Below, piece by piece: positions 42,592 through 52,915 of a stretch of 64,000 nucleotides of DNA. The DNA is from Flavobacterium sp. (lineage in GTDB: Bacteria > Bacteroidota > Bacteroidia > Flavobacteriales > Flavobacteriaceae). Below the pieces are notes generated by a model, which was not told where the DNA came from, did not search any database, and saw only the letters and a program-made list of their open reading frames with translations. The stretch's first letter is position 1. Every line of letters starts with the position of its first letter. The DNA lies in contig NZ_SEBS01000020.1 in assembly GCF_004211145.1 (NCBI RefSeq), positions 1 through 64,000 on the forward strand, read 5' to 3'. A program made the position numbers and the translations under genes.

Positions 42592-43449
42592 ATGGACAAA
42601 TTAAAAATCGCCATACAAAAAGGTGGCAGGCTCAGCGAAAAATCCCTCAGTCTTTTGAAGGAATGCGGCATCCAATTGTCGAACGGAGAACGAAAACTCA
42701 AGAGCGTTTCAAGCAATTTTCCGCTGGAAGTCCTTTTTTTGAGAGATGATGACATTCCGCAATATGTTGAGCAAGGTGTGGCCGACATCGGAATCCTCGG
42801 TGAAAACGAAGTCGCCGAACAACAAAAAAACGTCGCGACGATAAAAAAACTCGGTTTCGCTTCCTGCCGATTGTCGCTCGCCATTCCAAAAGACGAGCAA
42901 TATCAAGGGCTTTCATATTTCGAAGGCAAGCGTATAGCAACGAGTTACCCCAAAATACTTTCTGCAAAATTGCGTCAATCGAATGTCGATGCGGAAATCG
43001 AAACCATTGGTGGAAGCGTCGAAATCGCACCCGGAATCGGTTTGGCCGACGGGATTTTCGACATCGTAAGCACGGGAAGCACACTCCAGCTCAACGGCCT
43101 CAAGGAAGTCGAAACGCTTATGGAAAGCGAAGCCGTGTTGATTTCGAATCGCTTTTTGACGAAAGAGGTAGACGTCCTTTTGCAAAAGCTTTTGTTCAGG
43201 ATGGATGCCGTCCGAAGTGCCGCCGAGAACAAATACATTCTATTGAACGCGCCCAATAACGCCATAGACGAAATTTCCCGAATCCTTCCCGGAATGAAAA
43301 GCCCGACCGTGCTGCCGTTGCTCGAAGAAGGTTGGAGCAGCGTGCATTCGGTGATTCGCGAGGACGATTTTTGGGACGTGATCGACCAGCTCAAAGCACT
43401 TGGCGCTCAAGGGATTTTAGTGACAAATATTGAAAAAATGATCGTATGA
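42592..43449 (+). CDS. hisG: ATP phosphoribosyltransferase
   Basis: Protein of 285 residues, long-form HisG with catalytic domains plus a C-terminal regulatory domain (about 215-285) that binds histidine for feedback inhibition. It joins ATP and PRPP in the first step of histidine synthesis. Motifs include IAIQKGGRLSEKS, DIGILGENEV and GLADGIFDIVSTGSTL, the PRPP-binding loop. ATG 42592 is used; TTG 42544 lies within the attenuator terminator. It is the first gene of an eight-gene operon and overlaps hisD by 4 nt. Confidence 0.96.
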   Translation: MDKLKIAIQKGGRLSEKSLSLLKECGIQLSNGERKLKSVSSNFPLEVLFLRDDDIPQYVEQGVADIGILGENEVAEQQKNVATIKKLGFASCRLSLAIPKDEQYQGLSYFEGKRIATSYPKILSAKLRQSNVDAEIETIGGSVEIAPGIGLADGIFDIVSTGSTLQLNGLKEVETLMESEAVLISNRFLTKEVDVLLQKLLFRMDAVRSAAENKYILLNAPNNAIDEISRILPGMKSPTVLPLLEEGWSSVHSVIREDDFWDVIDQLKALGAQGILVTNIEKMIV

Positions 43450-44735
43450 TGACTGTATATGAATTTCCCGACAGAGGCGTTTGGGCGCAACTATGCGAGC
43501 GTCCTAAAGCCGATACGGAATCGCTCAACGAACTGGTAGCCCAGATTTTTGACGAAGTAAAGCGAAATGGCGATCTTGCCGTGGCAAAGTATTCCGAGCT
43601 TTTCGACGGTTCGGCTTTGACCGAATTCGGCGTGAAACCCGTTACCATCGAAAATTCTTCGGCAATACTTACCGACGACTTGAAAGATGCGATGCAACTT
43701 GCCAAGTCGAATATCTCAAAGTTTCAAGAGCCGGCCGATGAAAAAGTCGTGATCGAAACCATGCCGGGCGTAAAATGTTGGAGTGAAAAACGCGCGATAG
43801 ACCGTGTCGGGATTTATATTCCCGGAGGTTCCGCGCCTTTGTTTTCGACGGTTCTGATGCTCGGAATTCCAGCCAAACTAGCTGGTTGTCGCGAAGTCGC
43901 GCTTTTCACGCCGAGCGATAGAAACGGGAACATCAATCCGGCAATCCTACACGCGGCCAAGATCGTCGGAATCACCGAAATCTATGCGATTGGCGGCATC
44001 CAGGCCGTTGCCGCGATGACATTGGGAACACGATCGATCGCGAAAGTCGATAAGATTTTCGGACCCGGAAACCAATACGTCACGGCCGCGAAATTGTTCG
44101 CACAGCAACTCGGAACGCCAATAGACATGCCCGCCGGACCGAGCGAGGTTCTGGTAATCGCCGACGAGTTCGCGAACGCCGAATTTGTCGCCTCGGACTT
44201 ACTTTCCCAAGCCGAACACGGGCCCGACAGCCAAGTCTTGCTCGTCGCTACCGACGCAACATTTGTTTCGGAAGTAGAAAAGGCCATAGCGCGGCAAATC
44301 GAAGAACTTCCGCGTAAGGAAATCGCCCGGAAAGCGTTGTCCAACAGCAGTGCAATCGTGCTAGAAAGTCTTTCCTCGTGCGTCGAATTCAGCAACTATT
44401 ACGCGCCCGAACATTTGATTCTCGCGATTGAGGACCCGGAGAATATAGTATCTGAAATTAAAAACGCGGGTTCCGTCTTCTTGGGCAGATACAGTTGCGA
44501 AAGCGCCGGAGATTACGCGAGCGGAACGAACCACACGTTGCCGACGAACGGTTCCGCGAGAAGCTACAGCGGCGTTTCGACCGACAGTTTCACGAAGAAA
44601 ATCTCATTCCAGCAGCTTTCGTTCGACGGGTTGAAAAACATCGGGCCGTCGGTGATCGCAATGGCCGAAGCCGAATCGTTGCAAGCGCACGCAAACGCCG
44701 TTTCCATCCGGCTTAAATCACAAGATTATGTTTGA
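43446..44735 (+). CDS. hisD: Histidinol dehydrogenase
   Basis: Protein of 429 residues that oxidises histidinol to histidine in the last two steps, using NAD and zinc. Signatures include RVGIYIPGGSAPLFSTVLML, FGPGNQYVTAAK, MPAGPSEVLVIAD, SQAEHGPDSQ (zinc ligands) and YYAPEHL (catalytic Glu-His). Length and motifs are normal. The ATG overlaps the hisG stop (ATGATGA junction) and the 3' end overlaps hisC by 8 bp, which implies coupled translation. Confidence 0.97.
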   Translation: MMTVYEFPDRGVWAQLCERPKADTESLNELVAQIFDEVKRNGDLAVAKYSELFDGSALTEFGVKPVTIENSSAILTDDLKDAMQLAKSNISKFQEPADEKVVIETMPGVKCWSEKRAIDRVGIYIPGGSAPLFSTVLMLGIPAKLAGCREVALFTPSDRNGNINPAILHAAKIVGITEIYAIGGIQAVAAMTLGTRSIAKVDKIFGPGNQYVTAAKLFAQQLGTPIDMPAGPSEVLVIADEFANAEFVASDLLSQAEHGPDSQVLLVATDATFVSEVEKAIARQIEELPRKEIARKALSNSSAIVLESLSSCVEFSNYYAPEHLILAIEDPENIVSEIKNAGSVFLGRYSCESAGDYASGTNHTLPTNGSARSYSGVSTDSFTKKISFQQLSFDGLKNIGPSVIAMAEAESLQAHANAVSIRLKSQDYV

Positions 44736-45750
44736 CGTGAAGAATTACATACGGCAAAACGTGTTGAAACTCGAATCGTATTCGAGCGCGCGTGATGAGT
44801 TCGGCTCGGAAGCGTCGGTATTTTTGGACGCGAACGAAAATCCGTTCGGCAGCCTGAACCGATATCCCGATCCGAAGCAAACGCGTCTGAAACAACGCAT
44901 TGCCGAATTGAAAGGCTTGTATCGTCAATCGATTTTTGTCGGAAACGGCAGCGACGAAGCCATCGATCTGTGTTTCAGGATTTTTTGCGAACCCGGAAAA
45001 AGTGAGGTTTTATCATTCGGGCCAACTTACGGCATGTATAAAGTTTCGGCTGCGATAAACGACGTCGGCTATTCGGAAATTGAATTGAACGATGTGTTTC
45101 AGATCGACTTCGGGACGGCGATCGACCGACTTGAAAATTCCGACGCGCGTTTGCTGTTCCTTTGTTCGCCGAATAATCCGACCGGGAATGGTATCGTTGG
45201 GATCGAAAAAATCTTGTCGGCGTTCAAAGGAATCGTGGTGATCGACGAGGCGTATATCGATTTTTCGGACGAACCTTCCTGGGCCAAAAGAATCTACGAA
45301 TTCCCAAACCTGATCGTATTGCAGACGTTCAGCAAAGCCTTCGGATTGGCGGCCGCACGCGTGGGAATCGCGATTTCGAATCCCGAAATAATTTCTTGGT
45401 TCGATAAAGTAAAACCGCCGTACAACGTGAGCAGCTTGAATCAGGACGCGGTTTTGAAGCGATTAATCGATGTTGAAAAAGTAAATTCGGAAATAGAAAT
45501 CTTAAAAGTCGAGCGAGAGAAATTGATGTCGGCACTCGCGGAAATTCCATCGATCGAGAAAATTTTTCCATCACAGGCGAACTTTATATTGATCCGAATC
45601 GATAGAGCCGAATCGGTATATGAAAAGCTTATCGATCTTGGCATCGTCGTCAGGAAACGCACCTCTCAAATTCCGAACGCGCTTCGGATTACTGTCGGAA
45701 CTCCGCAGGAAAACCTGTCGCTGATCCAAACCTTAAAACAAATCACATGA
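44728..45750 (+). CDS. hisC: Histidinol-phosphate aminotransferase
   Basis: Protein of 340 residues, a fold-type I PLP aminotransferase that moves the amino group from glutamate to imidazole-acetol phosphate. Lys203 in [13 protein letters not shown] is the expected PLP lysine. DANENPFG near the N terminus, [10 protein letters not shown] and VIDEAYIDF are family motifs. It overlaps hisD by 8 bp and hisB by 4 bp. Confidence 0.96.
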   Translation: MFDVKNYIRQNVLKLESYSSARDEFGSEASVFLDANENPFGSLNRYPDPKQTRLKQRIAELKGLYRQSIFVGNGSDEAIDLCFRIFCEPGKSEVLSFGPTYGMYKVSAAINDVGYSEIELNDVFQIDFGTAIDRLENSDARLLFLCSPNNPTGNGIVGIEKILSAFKGIVVIDEAYIDFSDEPSWAKRIYEFPNLIVLQTFSKAFGLAAARVGIAISNPEIISWFDKVKPPYNVSSLNQDAVLKRLIDVEKVNSEIEILKVEREKLMSALAEIPSIEKIFPSQANFILIRIDRAESVYEKLIDLGIVVRKRTSQIPNALRITVGTPQENLSLIQTLKQIT

Positions 45751-46838
45751 AAAAAATACTGTTCATAGACCGCGACGGCACGCTTATCGTCGAACCCAAA
45801 ACCGATCAGCAGGTCGATAGCCTTGAGAAACTCGAGTTTTTGCCCGGCGTTTTCAGGAACCTGTACCGAATCGCGACCGAACTCGACTTCGAACTCGTCA
45901 TCGCGACGAACCAGGACGGATTGGGTACGGATTCTTTCGCCGAGGAAACGTTTTGGCCCGCGCACGAGAAAATGCTTCGCGCATTCGAAAATGAGGGCGT
46001 TTCTTTTGCCGATATTTTGGTCGACCGAAGTTTTGAACGGGACAACGTGCCCACTCGAAAACCCGGTGTCGGAATGTTTTCGAAATACATTTTCGGAAAT
46101 TACGATCTCGCGAATTCTTTTGTGATCGGCGACAGGGAAACCGACGTACAACTCGCGCGAAATCTGGGCTGCAAAGCGATTTTGCTCGGAGATGTGAAAA
46201 CGGAATTGGCATGTCAAAAAGCTACAAATTGGCATGAGATTTTCGCATGTCTGAAAAATGAAGGACGACGCGCTTCAATTTCCCGCAAAACCTCCGAAAC
46301 GGAAATCTCGATCGAGCTGAATCTCGACGGATCCGGAAAATCATCCATAAAAACGGGCATCGGATTTTTCGATCACATGCTTGAACAAATCGCAAGACAC
46401 GGCGGAATCGACCTTGAGATAAACGTGAACGGAGACTTGCACATCGACGAACATCACACGGTCGAGGACACGGCTTTGGCGCTCGGGTCGGCGTTCGCGA
46501 AAGCACTGGGTTCCAAGAAAGGAATTTCGCGTTACGGTTTTTTGTTGCCGATGGACGATTGTCTCGCCCAGGTCGCGGTTGATTTTGGCGGACGGCCGTG
46601 GCTGGTTTGGGAAGCCGATTTCAGACGCGAAAAAGTAGGCGAGTTGCCAACGGAATTGTTTTTCCATTTCTTCAAATCGTTCAGCGACGCCGCGGCCTGC
46701 AACCTGAACATCAAGGCTGAAGGCGAGAACGAGCATCACAAGATCGAGGCGATTTTCAAGGGTTTCGCTCGCGCTGTCAAAATGGCCGTAAAAACAGGGG
46801 AATTTTCAGGAATACCAAGCACGAAAGGAATATTATGA
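45747..46838 (+). CDS. hisB: Bifunctional histidinol-phosphatase / imidazoleglycerol-phosphate dehydratase
   Basis: Protein of 363 residues joining two enzymes. Residues 1-165 form a HAD phosphatase (Asp8 and Asp10 in [20 protein letters not shown]). Residues 170-363 form the dehydratase ([48 protein letters not shown]) with the His-rich manganese sites. Such a fusion also exists in gamma-proteobacteria. The usual Cys cluster of the HAD part is not evident to me. Both junctions are 4-bp overlaps. Confidence 0.96.
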   Translation: MKKILFIDRDGTLIVEPKTDQQVDSLEKLEFLPGVFRNLYRIATELDFELVIATNQDGLGTDSFAEETFWPAHEKMLRAFENEGVSFADILVDRSFERDNVPTRKPGVGMFSKYIFGNYDLANSFVIGDRETDVQLARNLGCKAILLGDVKTELACQKATNWHEIFACLKNEGRRASISRKTSETEISIELNLDGSGKSSIKTGIGFFDHMLEQIARHGGIDLEINVNGDLHIDEHHTVEDTALALGSAFAKALGSKKGISRYGFLLPMDDCLAQVAVDFGGRPWLVWEADFRREKVGELPTELFFHFFKSFSDAAACNLNIKAEGENEHHKIEAIFKGFARAVKMAVKTGEFSGIPSTKGIL

Positions 46839-47413
46839 TAGCGATACTGGATTATGGCGCCGGAAATGCCGCGTCGGTGCAAAACGCCGTAAATCGGTTG
46901 GGATACGAAACGTTGTTGACTCGTGATGCGAAATTCATTGCATCGGCCGATAAGGTAATTTTTCCCGGAGTCGGGCAAGCGGCGTCGGCCATGGAAAACC
47001 TCAAAAACCAGGGATTGAATACGTTATTGCCCGAACTCGAACAGCCGGTTTTGGGAATTTGCCTCGGATTGCAATTGATGTGCGAGTTTTCACAAGAAGG
47101 AAACACCGATGGTTTGTCGATTTTTAAAACGCGCGTCGCGAAATTTCCCGAGACAGGAATCGTACCGCACATGGGCTGGAATTCGGTTGACAAACTTGAC
47201 AGCGTGTTGTTTGACGGGATTTCTGACGGTACGGATTTTTATTTCGTACACAGTTATTTCGCGCCCGTCAGTGAAAACACGTCGGCCCGATGCGATTACC
47301 TGACGCCATTCAGCGCCGCGCTTGAACGCGATAATTTTTACGCCGTGCAATTTCACCCTGAAAAATCGGGAATAGCGGGCCAACAATTGCTCAAAAACTT
47401 TTTGGAATTATGA
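46835..47413 (+). CDS. hisH: Imidazole glycerol phosphate synthase, glutaminase subunit
   Basis: Protein of 192 residues, a class I glutamine amidotransferase. The nucleophile Cys76 lies in [10 protein letters not shown], with the His and Glu in [10 protein letters not shown]. It feeds ammonia to HisF, producing IGP and AICAR from [14 protein letters not shown] is typical. It is separated from hisF by hisA, with 4-bp overlaps on both sides. Confidence 0.97.
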   Translation: MIAILDYGAGNAASVQNAVNRLGYETLLTRDAKFIASADKVIFPGVGQAASAMENLKNQGLNTLLPELEQPVLGICLGLQLMCEFSQEGNTDGLSIFKTRVAKFPETGIVPHMGWNSVDKLDSVLFDGISDGTDFYFVHSYFAPVSENTSARCDYLTPFSAALERDNFYAVQFHPEKSGIAGQQLLKNFLEL

Positions 47414-48120
47414 GGATAATACCTGCAATAGATATCATCGACGGCAAATGCGTGAGGTTGTCGCAAGGCGATTTCAGCACGAGCAAAACCTACGGGAAGC
47501 CGCTCGAAATGGCGAAACTTTTTGAAGATAACGGCTTGCGTTTTCTGCACCTGGTCGACCTTGACGGAGCGCGTTTAGGCAAAATCGCAAATGCGAAAGT
47601 ACTCGAGGAAATCGCATCGGGAACCAGTTTGCAAATTGATTTCGGTGGTGGAATAAAAACTACGCGCGATGTGCGACAGGCGTTCGATAGCGGCGCGAGT
47701 CAGGTAACGGCGGGCAGTATCGCGGTTCACGACGCCGAGCTCGTACGCGAATGGTTTGCGGATTTCGGAACCGACCGTATCATTCTGGGCGCCGACTGCT
47801 CGAATCGAAAAATAGCGACGAACGGCTGGAAAAACACAACCGATATCGACATATTTGAATTTGTCGCAGCGTTCGCGAAACAGGATCCGATTTCAATAAT
47901 CTGCACCGATATCGCGAGCGACGGCATGTTGAACGGACCGGCGTTTGACTTGTACCGCGACTTGCTTGCGATGAAAAACCTCGGCGTCATCGCAAGCGGA
48001 GGCGTTTCATCTTTACGGGATTTACTCGAATTGAAACGGTTGGGTTGTGAAGGCGCGATAGTAGGAAAAGCGATTTACGAGAACAGGATCACACTAACCG
48101 AACTCTCGAAATTATGTTGA
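47410..48120 (+). CDS. hisA: Phosphoribosylformimino-5-aminoimidazole carboxamide ribotide isomerase
   Basis: Protein of 236 residues, a TIM barrel that opens the ribose ring of ProFAR. Asp8 (IPAIDIIDGKCVRLSQGDF) is the expected general base. The second Asp lies in ICTDIASDGMLNGP and phosphate-binding Gly motifs occur at IDFGGGIK and VIASGGVSS. It overlaps hisH by 4 bp and hisF by 7 bp. Confidence 0.97.
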   Translation: MRIIPAIDIIDGKCVRLSQGDFSTSKTYGKPLEMAKLFEDNGLRFLHLVDLDGARLGKIANAKVLEEIASGTSLQIDFGGGIKTTRDVRQAFDSGASQVTAGSIAVHDAELVREWFADFGTDRIILGADCSNRKIATNGWKNTTDIDIFEFVAAFAKQDPISIICTDIASDGMLNGPAFDLYRDLLAMKNLGVIASGGVSSLRDLLELKRLGCEGAIVGKAIYENRITLTELSKLC

Positions 48121-48866
48121 AGAAACGAATCATTCCGTGTCTCGACATCAAGGACGGGCGCGTGGTAAAAGGCGTAAATTTCGTGGCCTTGGCCGATGCG
48201 GGCGATCCCGTCGGACTGGCGTCGTACTATGCTCGCGAACAGGCTGACGAATTGGTGTTCCTCGATATCTCGGCCACAATCGAAGGTCGGAAAACGTTGA
48301 TCGCACTCGTCGAAAAAATCGCAGTCGAAATCGACATTCCGTTTACGGTCGGAGGCGGCATAAACAGTGTGGCCGAAGCGGGAAAACTCATTAAGGCCGG
48401 AGCCGACAAAATAAGTGTAAATTCTGGCGCACTCAAACGACCCGAACTCATTTCAGAACTCGCCGACGCTTTCGGAAGCCAGGCGATAACCGTTGCCGTC
48501 GACGTGAAGACAGTCGGCGGAAATTCTTGCGTCTTTTCACACGGCGGTTCCAAACAAACCGGTTGGGATGCGATGGGTTGGTGCAAGCGTGTCGAGCAAC
48601 TCGGAGCCGGTGAAATCCTGTTGACCTCGATGGATCGCGACGGTACTCGGTCGGGATTTTCGATAGCGATTACTGACGCAATAAGCCGCAACGTTTCGAT
48701 TCCCGTAATCGCGTCGGGCGGCGCCGGAGACGAACAGGATTTTGCCGACGTATTCCTCAAAACCCGGGCAACTGGTGCGCTCGCCGCGGGAATTTTCCAT
48801 TATGGCGATTTGCGGATTCCTGATCTCAAAAATTATTTACGAACGAAAAACATACCGATACGATGA
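48114..48866 (+). CDS. hisF: Imidazole glycerol phosphate synthase, cyclase subunit
   Basis: Protein of 250 residues, a TIM barrel that closes the imidazole ring with ammonia from HisH. Asp11 (IIPCLDIKDGRVVKGVNF) and the later Asp in LLTSMDRDGTRSG are the catalytic pair. FTVGGGI and VIASGGAGDEQDF bind phosphate. It overlaps hisA by 7 bp and hisI by 4 bp. Confidence 0.97.
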   Translation: MLKKRIIPCLDIKDGRVVKGVNFVALADAGDPVGLASYYAREQADELVFLDISATIEGRKTLIALVEKIAVEIDIPFTVGGGINSVAEAGKLIKAGADKISVNSGALKRPELISELADAFGSQAITVAVDVKTVGGNSCVFSHGGSKQTGWDAMGWCKRVEQLGAGEILLTSMDRDGTRSGFSIAITDAISRNVSIPVIASGGAGDEQDFADVFLKTRATGALAAGIFHYGDLRIPDLKNYLRTKNIPIR

Positions 48867-49450
48867 AACCAGATTTCAATAAAATGAACGGGCTTTTGCC
48901 TGTCGTAATCCAAAACGCCGTGACAAACCGCGTGCTCATGCTTGGTTTCATGGACGAAGCCGCGTATGAAAAAACAGTGTCCGAGAAGAAAGTCACGTTT
49001 TTTTCGCGAACCAAGAATCGGCTGTGGACGAAAGGCGAAACCTCGGGGAATTTCCTGAACGTCGTTGAAATCTTGCCTGATTGCGACAACGACACCTTGC
49101 TGATCAAAGTCTTGCCTAACGGGAACGTTTGCCATACGGGAAGCGCGACCTGTTTCGGGAATCCCGATGCGAAAGGCTTTACGTATGAGTTGGAAGCGAT
49201 TATTTCCGATCGCATAGAAAACGCGAAAACCGATTCGTACGTGAGCCGACTCTACCAAAAAGGAATCAACAAAGTCGCACAAAAGGTCGGGGAGGAAGCC
49301 GTCGAATTGGTCATCGAAGCAAAAGACGACAATCGCGAGCTGTTCGTGAATGAAGCCGCCGATCTGTTGTTTCACTATTTACTGTTGTTGCGCGCGAAAG
49401 GCGTTTCACTGATTGAAGTCGAAGAAGTGTTACAAAGTCGAAATCGTTAA
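48863..49450 (+). CDS. hisI: Bifunctional phosphoribosyl-AMP cyclohydrolase / phosphoribosyl-ATP pyrophosphatase
   Basis: Protein of 195 residues, HisIE. The HisI part is residues 1-105 (LMLGFMDEAAYEKT; LLIKVLPNGNVCHTGSATCF with zinc ligands). The HisE part is about 108-195 (SYVSRLYQKGINKVAQKVGEEAVELVIEAK). It performs steps two and three of the pathway. It is last in the operon and its 3' end overlaps the convergent S41 peptidase gene by 4 bp. No separate terminator is visible on the plus strand. Confidence 0.97.
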   Translation: MKPDFNKMNGLLPVVIQNAVTNRVLMLGFMDEAAYEKTVSEKKVTFFSRTKNRLWTKGETSGNFLNVVEILPDCDNDTLLIKVLPNGNVCHTGSATCFGNPDAKGFTYELEAIISDRIENAKTDSYVSRLYQKGINKVAQKVGEEAVELVIEAKDDNRELFVNEAADLLFHYLLLLRAKGVSLIEVEEVLQSRNR

Positions 49451-51084
49451 TTTCCCCGATTCGCGACTTCAATTGCTTTTTCAAGCACTTCGTCTTTACC
49501 GCTTGCAATTCTTTGTACGGTCGGGCGGATCTCAATGTCGATTTTCACGCCTTTGCGTTGGGTTTCGGTTCCGTCGGGATAGAAAACGCCCAAGCCTGTT
49601 ATGTACGATTTTAGGCCGCCAGGAAATTCGACTAGGCTCACATTGCCGTCGGCGCCCGCGGTTTGGCTACCGATCGTCGTTACGTTGGGCGCGGCCTGAA
49701 ACGCCATCACGGTGAATTCGGCGTGGCTTTGCGTTTGTTCGTTCACAAGAAGGATGACTTTTCCTTTGTAGTAATTTTTATGGGATCTTCCGACTTCGTG
49801 CGCTTCTTTAAACAGGAATTTCCCGGGATACGAAAAGTCGGGGAAAATGAACCTGACGAACGGTTTGCTTTTTTCGAACAATTCACGTCCAATTAGATAG
49901 ACCGTTCCGTTCGGATAATTTCGGATGTCGAAAATGATGGCTTTCGTTCCTTTTAGACTGTCCATCATTCGGCCGACTCGTTTGATGTCGAACTCGAGCG
50001 TTCCCATGTTTACATAGCCGATGTTCCCGTCCATGATTTTCCACGGCGAGGTTTGGGGTTTTTCTTTCGGTTTGAAATTTTTGAAGATGTCGCGTGGAAT
50101 TGTTTTTTCGATTGGCTTTCCGTCGCGCAAAAATGTGACGTTTACCGACTTCGTGTTTCCGTTCAGCAACGTTGCGAATGCGCTTCGACGTTTCACATCG
50201 GGGTTTGAGCCCGACAAATATTTCCATTGGGAAGCCAATGAATCGGCAACAGGAACTTGAATGATATCTCCGATTTTTATGTCGTTCGAAATACAAATCG
50301 CCTCGTCAAACAGTTCCGAAACAACCGCCATATCGTCGATGATCTTGTAATCGAAAGGCGCGTAATATTCACCGAAATGTTCCTTTAGTTTCGGGCTGTA
50401 CAAGTTCGCATGCGAATCGTCGAGGCAAACTACAAGCTCACGCAACGCCAAATGATAATTGGTTTCGGACGTTGTAGACACGAATTTCGGAAGCATCCTT
50501 TTCAACACATCGTCCCATTTTTCGTCGGTCATGTATTTGTACGGATAGAAATATTCGACCTGGTTCCAATACCTGAAAAGTGCGATCAGCCGGATGTTTT
50601 CGTTTTTCCAATCGGAATTTAGGTACGGAGCTTCGTTTTTGGGTTCTAATTGTTTAGTGTTTTTAAAACTGTCGGCGTAGTAAAGATTGCCTTGGGCGCG
50701 ATTGTTTTCGATGTGTTTTAGTCTGGCCGATAATTCGGGCGTAAACAATTCAGGACTTTGTGTCCACGACAAATCGAAATTTTTGTCGAAGGATTTTTTG
50801 CCCGATGATTTTGCGCAAGATTTACAGTTCGGAATTTCGCCGAGACCGTTTATCCAATCGAAATAAATTTCGGAAAGTTGCTCTTTGTCATTTGCCGACT
50901 TAGTTTTTTGGACGATGTCTTGAAGTTCTTTATCCCAATCGAATTTTCCTTTCGCGACCTGCGGATGATAGTATTTTAAAAAGCCCCAAATTTTCGCGGT
51001 GGCGTAAAGTTTGTCGGTTTCGGATAATTGTGCCGACGCCAAAAACGTGCAGCACAGCAAAAGCAGCGTAAAAATTTTCCTCAT
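49447..51084 (-). CDS. S41 family peptidase, exported
   Basis: Protein of 545 residues with signal peptide MRKIFTLLLLCCTFLASAQ. A Bacteroidota-specific helical N-terminal part (YATAKIWGFLKYYHPQVAKG, up to about 190) is followed by a PDZ-like segment (about 260-330; IKIGDIIQVPV) and the S41 protease domain (about 340-530). The likely nucleophile is Ser453 (NEQTQSHAEFTVMAFQ). S41 proteases cut C-terminal regions of exported proteins; substrates here are unknown. It is encoded convergently with the his operon. Confidence 0.88.
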   Translation of the reverse strand: MRKIFTLLLLCCTFLASAQLSETDKLYATAKIWGFLKYYHPQVAKGKFDWDKELQDIVQKTKSANDKEQLSEIYFDWINGLGEIPNCKSCAKSSGKKSFDKNFDLSWTQSPELFTPELSARLKHIENNRAQGNLYYADSFKNTKQLEPKNEAPYLNSDWKNENIRLIALFRYWNQVEYFYPYKYMTDEKWDDVLKRMLPKFVSTTSETNYHLALRELVVCLDDSHANLYSPKLKEHFGEYYAPFDYKIIDDMAVVSELFDEAICISNDIKIGDIIQVPVADSLASQWKYLSGSNPDVKRRSAFATLLNGNTKSVNVTFLRDGKPIEKTIPRDIFKNFKPKEKPQTSPWKIMDGNIGYVNMGTLEFDIKRVGRMMDSLKGTKAIIFDIRNYPNGTVYLIGRELFEKSKPFVRFIFPDFSYPGKFLFKEAHEVGRSHKNYYKGKVILLVNEQTQSHAEFTVMAFQAAPNVTTIGSQTAGADGNVSLVEFPGGLKSYITGLGVFYPDGTETQRKGVKIDIEIRPTVQRIASGKDEVLEKAIEVANRGN

Positions 51085-51162
51085 TTAGGTGTTATTGATT
51101 TTGCATAGATATTCAAAAATCGATTGAATTGGAAAACCGTTAGCGCAACTTTAACGCATAAA

Positions 51163-51190
51163 AAAAGCCCGATCGCGAAATCGGGCTTTT
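51163..51190 (-). terminator. Rho-independent terminator of the DUF4394 gene
   Basis: The 11-bp stem AAAAGCCCGAT / ATCGGGCTTTT with a 6-nt loop begins 17 nt after the stop of the minus-strand gene at 51207. The minus-strand copy ends in T residues. Confidence 0.85.
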
Positions 51191-51206
51191 TATTTGAACT
51201 GAGATT

Positions 51207-52727
51207 TTAGAAGCCGAGTCCGACCGCGAAACCGCTTACGGCAGCAGGGAAATTACCCATCGCGGTAACAGCTCCAGAACCGGTATTCACAGAGTAAATC
51301 TTGCTCGCCGAACCGACGGTAAGGATTGCGTAGCCTGTGTTCGAAGTTCCTCCGATGTCGAATCCGCTTTGTGCCGTCACATCGGCGCCGAGCATTCCCA
51401 CGGTAACCAATGTTCCGTCATTGGGTGGATTTTGTTTGAACAACATGTCCATAGTCGAATCGATAACGAAAAGTTCGGTAGACGTTGTTCCCGCGAAATT
51501 ATTCGTGTAGGCCGCCGATGTCACGTTCGGAGTTCCGGGATTCAAGCTGCCATCAGTTGCCGCCAAAACGCCATCGTTAGGATTCACGCGCAGGTTTTGG
51601 CCTGTGTTGCTCACGATTCTGATGCGGTCGACGAGCGGATTGAAGTCGAACCCGAAGTCTGTTCCGTCAAGCGTTCCGAAAGCCGCGGCTCCGATCGCGG
51701 TTGCGGTTCCGTTACTCACGTTTATCGTATAGATACGCGAGTTGCTGCCCAATGCGAACAGTTGCCCTGTTGCGGGACGCATGTCGATTCCCACGATGTT
51801 TACGCCTGCGTCAAGACCTTGGATGGTTTTCGTAGTTGGTGTTCCGATGTCCATAGGATTGAAAATATGGAGCGTGTTCGAAGCAACTGCATAAGCGACC
51901 GGCGCAACAGGAATCGCAAGACCGATCAACGGCATGTCCAATTCTCCAAGGTTTCTCGCTTTCCCCGTTGTCAGGTCGATTTTGTATAGTTTGCTTTCAG
52001 ATCCGATCGTGAAGCTCGCCAACGCCGTCGTGTTGTCTTGGGCGATATCGAAACCTCCATCACTCATCGTTGAGAAGTTGTTGATGTCGAGGCTTCCGAT
52101 TGCGGTAAGCGTTCCGTCGTTGGGCGGATCTTGTTTGTAGAGCATGCCGTCAGCGAAATTGATCGCGAATAGGGCAGTGGTCGTCGCGCCTGCGGTACTG
52201 TTCGTGTAAGCGGCGGCTCCGACTTGCGGCGTTCCCGGATTTAGGTTGCCATCGGTTGCGGCGACAGTTCCGGTTTCAGGATTCAGCCTGAGGTTTTGCC
52301 CTGTCGATGTTACCAAACGGATGCGGTCCACAGTCGGGTTGAAATCGAATCCGACCATATCGCCTGCGACTGCGGGAGTGAACGGTGCAGTTCCGAGCGC
52401 TTTCGCAGCTCCTGTCAAATGGTTGATCACGTATAATCTGTTCGTGCTGCCAAGCCCGATGAGTTGTCCGGTTTGAGGACGGAAGTCGATTGCGATGATG
52501 TTGTCGCCCGATTCCAGTCCGGTGATCGTCGTGGTTGAAATGGCGTCATCGGAATCATTGGCGTTTAGTTTTACCAACGTGTTGCCCGCGATAAGCCCGT
52601 AAAATTCCAAATCAGGTTTTGAGCCGCCTGATCCATTGTTGCCGTTGTCGTCATCGCTGCAACTTGTGAGCGTAATTCCTGCCAGCGCCGTGGCTGCAAG
52701 ACAAAAGGTGCGAAGTGTTTTCTTCAT
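51207..52727 (-). CDS. DUF4394-type lipoprotein, two tandem repeats
   Basis: Protein of 506 residues with a lipoprotein signal: lipobox ending at Cys23 (ITLTSCSDDD). The acidic SDDD after the Cys resembles the Bacteroidota signal for surface exposure. The rest is two homologous halves of about 230 residues (roughly 40-265 and 275-506). Each has FRPxTGQLxxLGS, GFDFNPxVDRIRxVxxTGQNLR, LNPGTP and FKQ/YKQxPPNDGTL, as in the DUF4394 family, probably beta-propeller-like. Function is unknown. It is a single-gene unit with its own terminator. Confidence 0.85.
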   Translation of the reverse strand: MKKTLRTFCLAATALAGITLTSCSDDDNGNNGSGGSKPDLEFYGLIAGNTLVKLNANDSDDAISTTTITGLESGDNIIAIDFRPQTGQLIGLGSTNRLYVINHLTGAAKALGTAPFTPAVAGDMVGFDFNPTVDRIRLVTSTGQNLRLNPETGTVAATDGNLNPGTPQVGAAAYTNSTAGATTTALFAINFADGMLYKQDPPNDGTLTAIGSLDINNFSTMSDGGFDIAQDNTTALASFTIGSESKLYKIDLTTGKARNLGELDMPLIGLAIPVAPVAYAVASNTLHIFNPMDIGTPTTKTIQGLDAGVNIVGIDMRPATGQLFALGSNSRIYTINVSNGTATAIGAAAFGTLDGTDFGFDFNPLVDRIRIVSNTGQNLRVNPNDGVLAATDGSLNPGTPNVTSAAYTNNFAGTTSTELFVIDSTMDMLFKQNPPNDGTLVTVGMLGADVTAQSGFDIGGTSNTGYAILTVGSASKIYSVNTGSGAVTAMGNFPAAVSGFAVGLGF

Positions 52728-52915
52728 GGTTATTTGTGTTATGTTTTATGAAGTGAATCTACGAGCGATTGGCAGGCTTGGTTTTACAAAATTTTAATTT
52801 TTTGTTTAATTTTTACGGGAAATGCGATATTCTAATGTTATTTTAATGTTGGAGATGTTGAATTTTTGATATTCCGACAGTTTTTAAGAAATGTAATTCG
52901 GAGTTCGACGCGCGA
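52728..52915. other. AT-rich upstream region of the DUF4394 gene
   Basis: No gene is seen. It should contain the minus-strand promoter of the lipoprotein gene. A TTTTTTGTTTAAT half-site at about 52799-52811 resembles one arm of the carotenoid-cluster operator but has no partner arm. Confidence 0.45.
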